Of a DNA stretch of 64,000 bases, positions 14,601 through 29,600 are shown piece by piece. The notes beneath the pieces were generated by a model. It saw only the letters and a list, made by a program, of their open reading frames with translations, did not search any database and was not told where the DNA came from. This DNA is from Himantopus leucocephalus (taxonomy: Eukaryota > Chordata > Aves > Charadriiformes > Recurvirostridae), in assembly GCA_003993805.1 (NCBI GenBank), contig RSEF01000004.1, forward strand, positions 73,878,054 through 73,942,053. Reading direction: 5' to 3'. Numbering within the stretch: position 1 is the stretch's first letter; the number at the start of each line of letters is the position of its first letter. Both the position numbers and the translations under genes were made by a program.

Positions 14601-17600
14601 AATACATGTATTGCCTGAAACCTGAAAGTACTAATGAAAATAATCTTAGATCAACTGTATCATGTGCATACAAAAAGTTCTTTAAGATTAACAATAGTAA
14701 CAGTAATAAAAAGGATCCATATGACCACAATAATGCTTTACTTTTGGCACCTATCTAGGCTACTGAGGAAGTCCTGATATGCTCACATGTAAAGAATATT
14801 AAATCTTAAATGCAGCTTTCATGTATTACTGTTTAAAAATACAGATTTATCATTGTTGAAATTAGTTAATTCATGATTTTTTTTTTTTCCTTTATAATAA
14901 AAGGGAGGAATAAAAAGAAACCTCTGATTGATGGTAAAGTTTATAGTACTTTAATGCACAATCTATATTGTTTTGCTTTAGTTCAGATTATGGTCCCTAC
15001 CAGCTTTCTTGGAAAGCTTCTACATCTGTAACAAAGCCATCAAATAAATGCAAATATAATACCGATGTTAATGGCAGTCTCTTGTTTGTCCCCAGTAAGT
15101 ATCCAAATTTTTATGTCTGCTTTCATGAGTGTCTCTATGGTTTCAGGCACTTTGTCTTGTAGTTTATCTTCAATTGCTGTTGCTCCAAGCAGCTGAAGAT
15201 TCTGTGAACATAAAACAGTCAGTACATGCAGTTTTTGTGGTTGAAATTCAGTTTTAATCTTTCCGTTTCTTTTGCTTAACTTTCCATATTTATGACAAGA
15301 TTATTGCTCTCTAAATTCATTAATCAGCTTTGCTATCAACTAATAAAAGATCTTTCAGTTTATTCCTACGAGCTTTAAGTTAAGTACCTATGCGGCTTGA
15401 CAAACTGTGCACTGTGACCACTGAAACTTCACCCAGTTACTCACAAGCTCAGTAGCTTGCTCAGCAACAGCTACCTTTTCCTGAGGGGCACTTCTCTGAT
15501 TTGAAGACTTAGGGAGTGCTTTCATTATGTCTTCTCTCACTTGTAATGATTTCTCTTCACCTTCTGAAAAAACCACCCTGTCAATTCATCTTAATCTTAA
15601 AACTATAATCTTCATTATGTTTGGTTTCAACTTCCCACGCAGCAAATCTATGTTTTTTGTGAATACAGCCATTTTTATACTTCCTATTTCTGTACCTTTA
15701 AAACTAGCTAAAATCCTGTTACTGACACCATAGTCTAACAGTGTGCGATCCTGGTTGCAGGATGGCCTCCATACTACATACTGAGAAAGTAGTTGTGCAG
15801 CTAATACAAAATTTGTAATGGCAGCAGGGTTGCCATGGTGTTAAAGTTATATAGTTTTAAGACTGTTTTGTGCATGTCTGGATAAACTGCTCATCTGTGT
15901 AAACTGAAGTCCCACAAGTGACTGAAGCTATATGCCCTCACTCTTCTTTTTTCATGAATTAAACACTGCAGGTTTTTGAGGCTCTGAATTTTAAGCAGTT
16001 TCACCAATGTAATCTNATTGATCTCATGAACCCCTTTTGCTTAGACGTTTAAGAGCTACGGAGCCCTTTTTGTTAAGGCAGTGAAGTCTAACCGCATGCT
16101 GCTACTCCAGCAGCAGTGGTGCCAGAAACTCACGGGAAGTGATTGCAGCTCTGCTCTTTGTGAGGCTGCATCTGGGTATTACCCACCTCCCTTTCTGGGC
16201 CTTCAGTACAAGAGAGGTTGACAAAGTGGAGCGAGTCCAGTGGTGGGACACAAAAATAGCCTGAGGCTTGGAGCACACTGCATTGAGTAGCTGAGGAAGC
16301 AGAACGAGTTTAGGGAGGGATTCCACGGCTTCCTTTTGCTAACTGAAACGGGCTTGCAGAGAAGCCGTCTTCCTCTAAGAGGTGCACAGTGAACGGGCAA
16401 GAGGCAATAGTCCCATTCTGCAGCAACAGAAATTTTAATTCAGACAAAGGGGGAAAAGAATAGCTGAGCATGAAAGAAATTGCCCACTGCAGCCAGGAAA
16501 ACTCCCTTCTTGCACATACTCAAAACTTCACCCAAGTGCTGGGCAAGCCAGCTCTGCTTTGAGGAGGGATTTGTGTCTAGGTGACCTCCAGAAGTCTCTT
16601 CCAATCTTAGCTACTCTATGGTTCTATGATCACTATATAAAGAAGCAGATGTTGTTTGCCTGTTATTACACTTTTTTACACAACAGAGCAACTCTGGAAA
16701 AAAGCTTTCCAGTAGTTCAGGTCAAATCCAATACTTTCTGGCAAGGTAGCTACTTGCTGCAAAAATTCTGTCAAATTAATCTTTCCTTCATCTTGATCAT
16801 CTGAACTGCAAGGAATACTTGACACAGCTGTCAGTATATTGCTAGATTTTTTTCTGTCTAAGCATTATTCCTCAAGAACAATTCAGATTTCATGGTACAG
16901 AGCAAGGACATTAATTATAAAAACCCTTTCCTCGTCCCCCACCCCCCAAAAAAACCCAACCCAGAAAGCTACCCATACTTTTTCAATTAGTTCATAGCTC
17001 TCCTCAAGTTTGAGCGCTCTGTTCTGTATAGCTGTAGAAGCACGGTGATAGACATCTAACCACTCTTGATAATCACTTTCTGAAATCTCAGCCACAGCAA
17101 AACACAGAGTTCTCAACCCTAAAGAGAAAGCAGATAGGAAGTAAGATTCAGTATTTGTTAGTCCCTTCCTTGATATGCCTGCAACGAGTAACTAGTAAAA
17201 GCTGAATTTAGAATTTATTCTGTATTTCATGTATGCTTATGCTTGATTTTCAACTTACTGCTGCATGTCTTGAAGAACTTTTTTTAATATAGATAAAGTA
17301 AAAAACATGATATAAATAGAAATTTATTCAACAGAGTAACTGTTTCAAGGTAGCTGAATGTAATACAGGTGATGTACTTCAGGTGAAAAAAAATGACATT
17401 TTACACAAGATTTGACTTATCTTAAACTGTAAACAAAACATGAAAGAATCCCAGATTACACTTGCTGAACAGGTATATCTATTAGATTTTTAGGAACATT
17501 AAAACTGTAAGATTGAATTGTATTTCTGAAGAAAAATTTTATAAACTTAAATGTTGCTATGGTAGAAAGCAATAAAGTTAAAATATATCAGCATAAGGTC

Positions 17601-20600
17601 ACAACTACACTCTTCTGCACCCCTCCTCAATATCCTTAGTAAATTCTCGGTTGAAGTTTGAAATTTACCATCCAGAAGCCGATTTTGAATCCACTCAGAT
17701 TTAGTTTTCCTATCTCAGAGATTTTCATCTTTCCAAATTCTTAAAATAAAATCTCTGTGTACAGGCAACGTTTGGAGATTTTACTTAACAATCTTTCATC
17801 TGGTTATACTTAACAGATTTTTTCCTTCAGTAGAAATCTGAAGAACTACAGTGAGAATTTGAGACTGCAAGATTGTAAGAAACATCTAATTTTTGACAAC
17901 ACACATTTACATTCAATTTAAGTAGCTAGGTGTGAATGTTCTAACAGTTCATTTTCACATATTATCAGATTCTTAGATTTCCAGAGCATGAAATTGGCCT
18001 AACCCTTTATATACTGAGAAGAGCATTGCTCTAGCCAAATGATGTCTCATGAAGCCACAGTTTGCAGACAGGTAGATTCAGGAGGGGGGCAGACAGGACT
18101 AACGTAGTCAGTGCCTCTGGTCATTTGCCCACTCTGCTGTAGGAGATGAACAGCACCAGAAACAGGGATGGCTAAATGTGATCTTCATTTGTTCACGGGT
18201 TTCTACGGTGTACAGCTCAGCACCGCAGCAATTTTGAAATGATCATGAGGCAGGGCATGAAATAACACGTGTCTTAGATGTAAGACAGTAATCTAATATC
18301 TTCAGGATGAAAACCATGTGTGATCTTAATATCTTGACAACTGAACAGCGTTAGGAACACAGCGTTTCACCACCTAGACCTAGAGAATAACCTTCAGGCT
18401 GACAAATCAACTGATTTTTTTTTTTTTCCTCTGCGTAATAAGGATATGCTAGCAAGGTCCAAAGCAATGAATATGAGGTGAAGGGGAGGAAAGGAATTTA
18501 TGACTAACAGTGATACTATTTCCATAATTCTTTCAAGATATTTTATACAGATGATAAAATGAAGAAAAGAATGTGTGTTTTTCAAGGCATTTGCTTTTTC
18601 TTTTTAAATCAGAAACTAATTATTTTATCTATTTCTAATTCTAATTTCTATTTCTAATTTTAAAAAGATTCTTTTAGTTGTGATTTAAAAGAATCTTCCA
18701 ACTGAAAAGTGGAAAACAAAATATCATTAAGTCCGCTTCTTAACAGACTGGAACAACAACACAGGAAAATTACACACTTTTTCTATTTATCCAAGCAGGC
18801 ATTAACACTCAAGCTTAATAAATGCTTAAATATAAATGCCAGCCATGCTAACCACTTCATTTTTGAACAACACACCAAGAGCACGCAGCAAATGCCAAGG
18901 ACATACTGTACTGCCACATGAAAGGATACTCATGAGAAACTTTGCAACGTCATCGGCTGCAATTTAAATCTGATGCAAAAATAAATACCGATTTCTTTAA
19001 TCGATTCCAGAGAGAGACGTACTTAATTTTTTCTTTTTTTTTTTTAAAGATTGAATTTTATGCTTTTGAAAGGTTAGCAATTCACTCTTCAGAACAGTAA
19101 ATCTTTTCATCTGTTGAAAAGAAGGGTACAAAAAGTACTTGAACAAATATTTTAACATTAATACGTATGTACAGTGGTTTTAAAGACGGGTGGAATTTTT
19201 CACTTATGTTGATTCATTCAGTCCAACCTGCTAAGGGAAAAATTATATCAGCTGTACCACTGATTTAATGAGAACAGCGATTAAGGATTGGATTGGAATT
19301 TTCGTATCAGTTCACACAGGATAGCAGACACTGATCTATTTTTACCTTTTCTGTAACCAAATATATAGTCCTATGACCCAAACTAACTTCACATCTAAGT
19401 AACTCTTCCTTGACTGATCCTGGTTAGGCCTTTATAAAACCCCAAACTGGCCAATCAGCTCATGCAACTAGATTCATGAGCTCAAAGGGTCTATCTGAGG
19501 CTTCTTGTTGTACCATCAAATTTGTTTGGTTTTCATTCTGCTTTCAGCTTTATTGTATAATTTATTGTAACTTTGATATTATAAGATTATTTAAGGCTAA
19601 CCAAATGTTTCCTGCAGAGATCTTGATATGGAAAACTAACAAAAGAAAGAGATCGGTGGCTTGCTTCTGCTGTCACTGACAGAATCAAGAGACCAAAGGT
19701 GCTGACTACAACACCAATCAAAATGCTACATTCCATTCTAAACCAAAAGAGAAAAATTAGACAAGTCATATGTATAAGAGACACAGAAAAGATCTTTCTT
19801 GATACAGGAAGATTTGGCCAGACATCAGTCATGAAAAGCTTAGGATGGTATTTTAGAAGGAAAATATTTTAATAAAGTTTACTTTCCAGTGTAAGCGTAT
19901 TTCTTAAGACACATTAAAGATAATTTTCATGTTCTAGTAACAGTCTATTAAAAAAAAATGGAGAAGTAAAAAAAATTGCAGTTCAGATTCCCGTAACTGT
20001 TGTCATTCTGCTTCCAACTACCCTCTCCCTACTCATTAATAAATTAAAACACTACGATATTTAACAGTACAACTCCATAATCTTTTACTAAGATACCAGA
20101 AAGGGGGCATGGCATGGAAGATCTAGAAACTGTGCTAGAAGACCTTACATGAAAGCAGAAACCTTTCTACAGTCTGCTTTCCTGCTCACATCTGTACCGT
20201 GGAATCCACTATTATTAAATAACTAACTGGCTGTTTGTATCAATCATCTTAGTTTCACAGTCTCTTAAATTTTACTTACTATTCCTACCTCATGAACCCT
20301 CCTGGAATGGTTCCTCACCTTCAGCAACTGCTTTGTAAGAGTGATTGTTAGAACAGCAGAAATACCAAAACACACCATATGGAAAGCTAGCGCTGGCAAT
20401 TCCCCTTATTGTGACTGGTGACAGAAATAATATAGCATAAAGCTACCTTAAAAACACTATGCTAATCATTTCCAAGCATCTTCACTTTGGCTACTTCTTC
20501 CTGTGGGCCATCCCTACAGCATTCATTGAGTGTGGGACACGAAAGTGATCATGGGGAATGAGATCTCCAAAGAAACAATGTGCAATGTGTTTGCTCTCTA

Positions 20601-23600
20601 GAAAAATATATTTTGTTTAAAAGACTCCACTGTGTAGGCGTTGTTTTTTGTTGTTGTGTGGTTTTTTTGGTTGTTTGGGTTTGGTTTTTTTTTTAAGCAT
20701 GAACTTATTACTGAAACTTCTCAGGAAGAGGAAGATTGTCTTTAAGTGGCATTACTAAAAGATAATTTTCAAACTTAACATGAGTAAAACATCACTGCAA
20801 CATAAAATTGCAAAACTGAAAAGTTGAGCAGTAACTGAATTTCGTATTTAGTTTCATACTGAGTATCACCCACCTTCTGTAGCAAACTGCTCTAGATGTT
20901 TTAAGGTGATTTCTTTGTATTTTGAACTTTCAGCAAGACGGTCATAAATTACAGTATCCTGCAAAACAAATAAAATGAACTCAGAGCAATTTAATAGAAA
21001 AATGAGAGGTTTTCTGTGTAGATAATACAAATCATGTAGGGAAAAGGCAAAAAAATATGCAGCACTGTATTAATGCATCAAAAATGAATAGAAGTAATTT
21101 TATTTCAGAGGAAGGAAAAAAGGACATTCCTAATCCTCAGATTCTTTAAATTTACAAATTCTGCTATGATGCAGTTTTTCTCTCCTACATTTTTTTTGCT
21201 TTTATTTCCCTTCATTTTGAAAATCATTGCATTTTCCTTTGGCTTGCCACGTGAATTCTTTTGATCTCCTAAAATGCTGTCTTCCTCTTTAATATTAAGC
21301 CCACAAGGTAAAATTAGTGTTTCATAACTGCCATTCTCAAGTTTTTGTAGCCAGCTTGATATACACAATATTAACAACAGCTTCTTCTCTCCACTTGAGA
21401 AGATAACCAAACGGACATTTATATTCAATCAGCTTCATTGTTTTAAAAAAAACATTCGGGAACTGGATTTGCATCCCCCTCCCCCTCAAACTTGACTTCA
21501 GATACAGAACAAGATCTAATGAGCAACTCTACCATTCTCAGATACATTATGATTAAAATATCTTCCCATAGGTACTGTTTTCAGGAAAATTTAATTCTGG
21601 CATAACATCAATGGTAAGTTAAAATTCCCATCTAGTCACTCATGCTAGATTATCATTTCTACCTAGTGATTCATGCTCAGCTACTCCAGCAAGTAACTTA
21701 TAGATTACACCATACATTCATCCATTTTCTTGGAGTACAGAAGGAAGCAATTAATAGGAAGCATAAAGGTATTAGTCCAGTAGAAAGAATAGGATGAACA
21801 GGTCTGTTATACCTTCATAGGCAGTTAGTGAAAAAAAAANNNNNNNNNNNNNNNNNNNNNNNNNNNNNNNNNNNNNNNNNNNNNNNNNNNNNNNNNNNNN
21901 NNNNNNNNNNNNNNNNNNNNNNNNNNNNNNNNNNNNNNNCAGGGTTAGAACCGTATTTTGTTACGACTGTTAAGTAAAAAAAAACCAAAAAACAGTTAAT
22001 GCATTAAGGATCCAAGTTTTTTCAAAACAGAAAGCCTAGATTAGAGTCCTAAAAATGAGGATTTTCAAAGGGATCCAAATGATAAAGCCACAAAAAGCCA
22101 AATCATCCCCTTTAGGACAAGCCCAACACTTAATTTCATAACCTCTGCCTGATCTCTGCCCAGCTCGAGAGGTGCCTAATTATCTGCTACTGAATTCTCC
22201 GAGACTGGCCCACGTACAGCATCTCACATAGTGGTAAGCCACACTGGCATTTTAAATGTAGATGCTTCAGCTCTATTTATTGCTCTAATGAATTTTTTTC
22301 AAGCAAACAGTCATAGAAGTTTGAGGCTTTTTACAAACTCTGCTGAAGAAGGTGGCTGCAACTGCTGACAAAGAAATAGTATAATGCTTTGTTTGCATTT
22401 ATTTGGAGAGATTTCTCAATAGCAACATTGATATTTGGAGTTATGCCACTATAACAGTATTCATAAAAGCCACTTGGATGGTGGCGGCAGTACTGTAGTT
22501 CATGCTACAGTACTGTTAATTCAAATTCTTGTTCATCCTGCGTATTATTTAGTGCAAGAGCATGTGTCATTATAAAATATGAAGCATGGAAAATGATACA
22601 AGTTTTTGCAAGTATGAGGGAAGACTTCTTTTTAGTAACAACATTAAACAGACTGAGCAACAGAAAACAACATGCATACTGAAGTGCTGTAGCAGAAAGC
22701 AAAAAGAGATGTCATGACTGAAGTGATGATACCTCTTATAAGTAACATTTCGTAGTCACAAACAAACTGACTCTAGTTGTAGATATTGCCAAACACAAGT
22801 TTATTTTAACTGTCGTATTAATGCATGGGTACATATGCCCAGGCAGAGGAAAAGAAAGGCACACAGATAAAATAAAATAAAAATACCTACCCATAAGCAA
22901 CTCCTGCTACAGTACACTTCTTAAATTGCATGACATTGCATGTCAGGGTACCCGTTTTGTCAGAAAATATGTATTTGACCTAAATGAATGATAAAACTTA
23001 TTATACATTAACATTCAGCAGTTATTTACTAGTACAATTCATGATTATCAACACACTAAATATTTTTACCAGTTCTGCAATCTTCATAGTTTATAGAAAA
23101 AAACCCACCATACAGTGTGTGGTGGCAGATGCACAGTCTTGATAACCATTTCCAAATGTAGCAATGAACTGAGATGTCAGGAAGCTTATGCTTACTTCAA
23201 GTGCATGGCGGTATACTTAACTACCCCTCACTCTATGTATTGCTGAAAACGCAAGAAACTAGTGAAGACTGATTGCTCTGCTAGCAAAATACTCCATTTC
23301 TGACAGAAAGCAATATGGTAAAAAATAAAAGTATCAATATGCATTTCTAAACCCCTCTTTTTGACATAGAAATATATTCTTCAAAGCAAAACATTAGTAA
23401 AAAAAATGAACAGTTCAGAAATGCCAAGTTGCAGGAACAGAAAAAATACATTCCTTTCTACATACTCCAGGTCTCTTACTTCCCTAATATCATAAAACCT
23501 TCCTCTCCGGAAACTACTAGTTAAAGTATTAAAAAAATTAAAGCTGAAATACATATATCTGTGATATATTCAAATTTAGTTCAAACCTAATCTTAAGAAA

Positions 23601-26600
23601 AAAGTTCATGTACAAAGAAATGAAGTGGTCTGTGATGAAACAAAGGCTCTATTAGTCAAAGGTAAGTGTCAACTTTAGTTCACTAAAATTTATTTCTCAT
23701 TAAAAAAAAAAATCACAGTATTCTTCGTTAGGAATTAACTGCATTATGCATAGAGGTAATAAGGCTATGTATTAGTAAAATCTACTCAGTATCTCCTGTA
23801 CGATTCCGAGGGATTATGACTTAGCCATATAAGCAGTTAGTAGAAATCTTTCATGCTGGGTTTATGCCTCAAACTGTATTTTTTTTTTTTTTTGTGTGGG
23901 CAGAACGGGAAAGCAGGAACTGCAGCTAAGAAAACAATCTTTTTTTCAAACACCAAAGTTTTGCCTTTCTTAAAACCTGAAGATCTCTTGGGGGAAATCT
24001 CTTCGTTATTTGCAGGCCTCACGGACTTCAGAGAAGACACTTGCTCTTTGTGTTAGCTGAGTCTCCTTTGGTCTCCCTACAAAAATCTGCTCAAGTTAAG
24101 AGTCTGTCAAAAAAGTGAAAGTGGAAATCCCAGGAAGTCTGACTAGATCTTGATGGTGAAGGAGACTTCGATGAGAAACTTAAGAAATGAGGGCAAGAAC
24201 TGTTGAAGTAAAAAAGAAAGAATGTGTCTGGGAATGTGAATAACAAACTAACTGCAGAGAGGGAAAAAATCCAGACAGTTTGCGTAAAGTGAGACAGAAG
24301 GGAAGCTATGATTCAAGAGTCTCTTCACCACTAGAGGAGCTTGTACTCCCCCCTTTAAGGCCAGGAAGATAACAAGTTTTTCTGCTATCTGCACATACTT
24401 CTTAAACCCAGTAGGCAAAGGCCCTGTCCTCCTCTGTGTAGACCAATGTTAGAACATCGTAGCCTGCAACTACTATTTTCCCAAATGGCAGATCTCTTAA
24501 GTATTAGTCCCCAAGACTTGGTTACTACATGGCTAAAATTATGTTATTATTTATTGTTCTTGGAAAGCTAAAAACAACTTTTACATTCCCATGCAATAAA
24601 CTAAAGAATTACTTATGAAAAATTCTAGGTTAGGAAATACAAGAATTGTATTTTTGTGTGTGTAATACAGTTCAATTAAATGAGCACATAATACTTTTTC
24701 CACAGGATCAGTTTACCACCACCAGTCAGTGTAACAGAAAGCAATAATGTTTAGCATGTTTTTAAAGGAAGACTGCAAATATAATTGGTTGAAAGAGCAA
24801 ATATAACGTGTACTGCTTCTGGAAGCATGTCCTGTGCCCCAGAAACACTTCTACAATGTCATGCCTCCATAAAATGAAGAACATACAACCAGTGATGTCT
24901 TGTAAAAAGCCTAACTGATTTTACAGTATTAAAAGAGAACTCTAAAGCAAAATGAAGAATTAAGTCCAAATTTCCAGGACTTAATTCAGCTGTGAGCTCC
25001 TGTTCCATTGACTGCTTCCAATCTTCAGTGGCAAAAAGAGAGGGAATTTATACAACCACAATTTCAATCCTACAGCACACCCGCTGTCTCTTCTGAGCAA
25101 GGCAGAGCGTGTGGAAAAAAAAAAAAAGACCATACTGAAGATGCACACTATCACAGTGTATAAACAGAGACTAAATTTTTGTGCCACTGACAGCCTTAAT
25201 GCTCAGAATTCCTCTGATTTTGTAACTTGAATGATACACTTCGATCTTCTGTGATTACCACACACACATTGATACATAAAGCAGTGTTCGTTCATTTAAT
25301 ACTGGTTTCAAAAATTTAACTCCCGCATATTGCAAAGTGTTTTTAAAAATATCTGACAAAATAAAGAATAAAACTAAGCAAAGACTAACGCAAGAATATA
25401 AGTTTTTCTTAATGAATCATCACATTATTTTAATAATTTAGATTGTAAACCCACAAGAATAAATTTCAATACACAGACTTAGAACCAGTATTTTTTTTCT
25501 ACCTGTCCAAGTTCTTCATTGAGATTGGAAGTACGAGCCATTGCAGCAGTGTCCGTAGGTTCATAGTGCATGTCTATGTCCTATGGATAAAAGAAAGTAT
25601 ATATATATTTAAAAATTAGCCTTCCATAACTTATTACAAAAAATCTAGTACATAAATAAAAAAGGTAAGTGTAGAAGAGCAGACCAAACAGGAATACAAG
25701 TTATCTACTTATGACAATTTCAACATGGGATGCCACAGACACAATCAGATCCCTTCCAAGAGTCCCCAGAAAAAATTAGATTTCCTCTTTAGAACAAAAA
25801 TCTCTGATTCTTTGAGATTTTACTCATTATTTCCAGTGATTTATATTACTGAAAAACTGTTGTACCCATGTATCTAAAATAGGTTTAGCAAAAAGCAGAA
25901 ATACTACATTGTAACATTTAAAGAGAAGTCAGTCTTATCTTATATTGTATGCACAACCAGTGATTTCTAAATAGCAAGATAAATATACCTTGAGATAAAA
26001 AATGAAAATAAATTAACAATAAATGTAGGGTACATTGTAAAGTGGTGGTGTTTTTTTTGTTACTTGTTAAAAAAATTTAAAAAGTAAATCAGAGTTTATT
26101 TTAAAATACAGTAAAAGATTAAAACGTTGTGAAGTATGGCAATGTAGTGCAACAGATTGCAGTTGACCAACTTCTCTATACCAATATGATATGCACACAC
26201 ATAAAGATAGTTTAAGATCATAAACCTCCAGAGTCCCAGATTAATTTTAATTAAAGACAACTAATTCCTCACAATGTGAAATGGGAAGAGAACAGAAGTT
26301 AAAACCATCTTTCAGATTTGTTGTGTAAACAGTTGCCAATCTACACATTCAAAATGGGTCAGCCTTTGTTGAGTATTTATTTTAGAATACAGAACATAAA
26401 GGAATAATTTCATTGCATTCTCTTATTTGTCAACAATTTGTTCTATAGCACAAAAGAAGTGAAGAAATCAAAACCAGCTGACTGCTCACAAAAAGATTTA
26501 ACTTAAAGCATACACTTCAACTGCTACTACATACACGTTTATCTATATCTGCATGACATCATATCTGACACAAATCAATGTCCCACATTTGATCAAGGAA

Positions 26601-29600
26601 TCAGATTAAAGAGTTCAGAATGGTATGACTAATATACATTTGGAAAAAATGGAAAAATTGAAGGCATACTAATAAAAGCACTTACAAGGCTTTAAGGAGA
26701 ATACCTTACCCCCACCCCGAACAGAGTAAACCCTTCTTTTTCTCCATTAATTCACTAAGAAAAAAAATTTAAGGACGCCAAAATGATCTTTATGTATTTT
26801 GTAAGAGATAATCCTAACAGACACTGGCTTTATACAAAAAACCCTCACATTAAACTATGGTGGTGGGAAAATCAGCAAAATACATGAAAACCCCAAAACA
26901 CGGGTTACACTTCGAAAGAAGTAATGAAACTGGACAAAAACTCCACTGCACTGCAAAACACTTTCTTCCGATCATTCTGGATGAAACTGATACCTGGATA
27001 TTAATAACAAGAAAGTACAAAACACATAAAAACATGTTCCAAAAAGCAATTTGGTGCAGGTATAAAAGCACTGAACAAAACCATTTATTATTACCTTCCC
27101 AGATTCCAGTAATAATAAATAAACAGCATATTTGGGTATTTACATCAAGAAAAAGTCTGAAAAAAATGTATACACAGACAAGCAATCAATCATTTCACTT
27201 ATTTGTAAACTACCTGATTTTAGAAGTCAATGCATATTATAAAAATAATATTTACCCAATTTATGAAATACGCCTGGATAAATTTAACAACTTCAAGTGT
27301 AACCAACAAACTAATTGGAATAAGATTATTGAAGAGAATGATAAAAGTCAAGAAATTCAATCCAAAGTTGCTTGCTCCACCATCTGTCAAAAAACAAAGC
27401 AAATAAAAAAAAATTAAGACCATACTTAGAAGTATGCATATTAAGTGTATTCAGAGTATTGCATTAATTTTTAAAATGATTTTTAAATTGTTCTGTGTCT
27501 CAGAAGAAACTTGAGAATTATTTATAGGGAAGTGATATTGTAATTATGACCTTCATTAGAGTTAAGGGTCTCTATATATTATAAAGTGGAATTCAAATTT
27601 AGAGATCTTTACCATCTTCTCCCATTTCTGAAAAGCAAACTTACCAGCCATTCCCTTCTTTTGCTACATTTTAAGATAATAATCTGGGAATATTTATATA
27701 TAGCAACCAAATTCTAAACTCTAAGGTTTAGAATTTTGTATTTTTAAAGGGGGAAATGTGCAGTGGAATTATTTTTTTCTCTATCCACCCTCACCCTTCC
27801 TATTCCCACCCTCCAACCCAGCAAAACACTATGAAAAAGGTAAATTCACACCACAGGGAAAGAAGAGATGAAATTAGAGAATTGTCGTGGTAATTAAAGT
27901 TCTAAAGTAACTGGAAATGTGAATATTAACATATATAACATGCAGTTTTATACTACATTTTCCTTTGAAACTTTTAGATAACTCCAGTAGTAGCACCTCA
28001 GAGAGGATGTGAATGGGAAATAGCAGTCTGCTCTCTAGTACAGCAAAAGGGCAAAAGATGTAGCCTGCCTGTCTGTATTCAAAGCTCTCTCAAAGAAAAA
28101 CACCCTCAGACAGGTTTCCCCTGCCTATGAAACGTGGATCTGATTGCTACTCTAAGATTCAAGAGAACAGGTTTTGGATACTTTCATTAATAGAAATTCC
28201 AGCATGAAATGAAGTACAAGTCTAAAAGACCAGAGAGCTAACATTCAGCATGACATTGATATTCTCAATAACGACTACCAAGATTAAATGAAGTCTGATA
28301 CCTATTGCTACTTGTAAATAAAATAATATTCTGATATTTATTGTTAACATCACCACTTTTTTTATCATCCACAGGCAACAGATTGTTCTAACTAAATACT
28401 AATGGCATTCAGAAAGATGGGGCACTGCTGGGAACCTGTTTCACTACAACATAAAAATTAAATAACTAAAGGGGAACAAATTGCTTCTTATATATTAAAA
28501 GTACCAGCTACAAAAACTACCATGAGGTGAATGCAGCCTCAAAGGTCATACCTTACAAAACCCAACATAATTTCATTTAATCATCAGGTATATATCAGAA
28601 AATAAGTTGACAAGTATAATCACTTGATATTTTGTGTGTTCTTCAATGGCCACTACTTCATGTTTCTTTTTTCAGCACTAAAACCAAAAGCTTCTGAACT
28701 TCTTCACTACTGTACTAACCACCATATTCTGAAAACTTTTACATTTCCCAGAAAAGGAAAAAAAAAAAAAACCAAACCACAAAACACACTGAAAAGAAGA
28801 ATCAGATGAAAATAAACAAATGACGAAGCACATCTAAAGCTACCCTTTTGTATTATTGGAAATTGTCAATATTCCATTAATGATTTCACTTTCTTCCACC
28901 TCAAGATAAAGATATGAAAGTTAAGTTTCTTCCTTTTTAAAAAAAAAGTTTCTTCCTCAGCTTCAAAAAGATGACAAGCAAGGTTCTCAATAAACAAAAG
29001 TTCATCATAAATTCAAACAGCTGTTTTGTTCAACAGAAACTTCAGGAGAGCACCTTCAAATCAAATTTCTAAGATTTTTTTTTTTCCCCAAAACTTACCA
29101 AACCACTCCATAATCCCTACTTTGATGATTACCTTCAGCAGCTTTGTATTCAAGACTCTTGCGTCATGAGCAGAAAGTCTACTTCTACTGCCTAAGTAAA
29201 GAAGGCTCTAGGCCCACCATAAGAAATTCTGAAAACATGAATAATTGACCACAAAGTATATTTATGAAAACTTCCTGTAAATCTAATTCTCTCACTGAGG
29301 GTCAAATTATGTCAGTATGTTGCATGCTGCCATAAAGTAATGGGTTAAAGTTAAGCCAGGGGAGGTTTAGGTTGGATATTAGGAAAATTTTTTTCACTGA
29401 AAGGGTTATCCAACATTGGAATAGGCTGCCCAGGGAGGTGGTGGATTCGCCATCCCTGGAGGTGTTTAAAAAAAGGGTAGACAAGGTACTTGGGGATATG
29501 GTTTAGATGTGGTTTTGTCAGGTTAGGTTAATGGTTGGACTTGATGATCTGAAAGGTTCCTTCCAACCTTAACGATTCTATGATTCTGTGAAAGGCCCAC

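Noticed and set aside
14968..15162. Plus-strand open frame over the TGDK exon
   Set aside because: Antisense shadow of the real minus-strand exon 15063-15201.
21105..21428. 107-codon minus-strand frame near the gap, tested as a missing N-domain exon
   Set aside because: The sequence does not resemble the expected ATP8A1 segment and lacks matching splice borders.
26857..27417. 186-codon open frame on the plus strand, antisense to the TM4 exon
   Set aside because: Lys/Asn/Ile-rich AT-driven translation without homology. It overlaps a well-defined ATP8A1 exon on the other strand, so it is a shadow frame.
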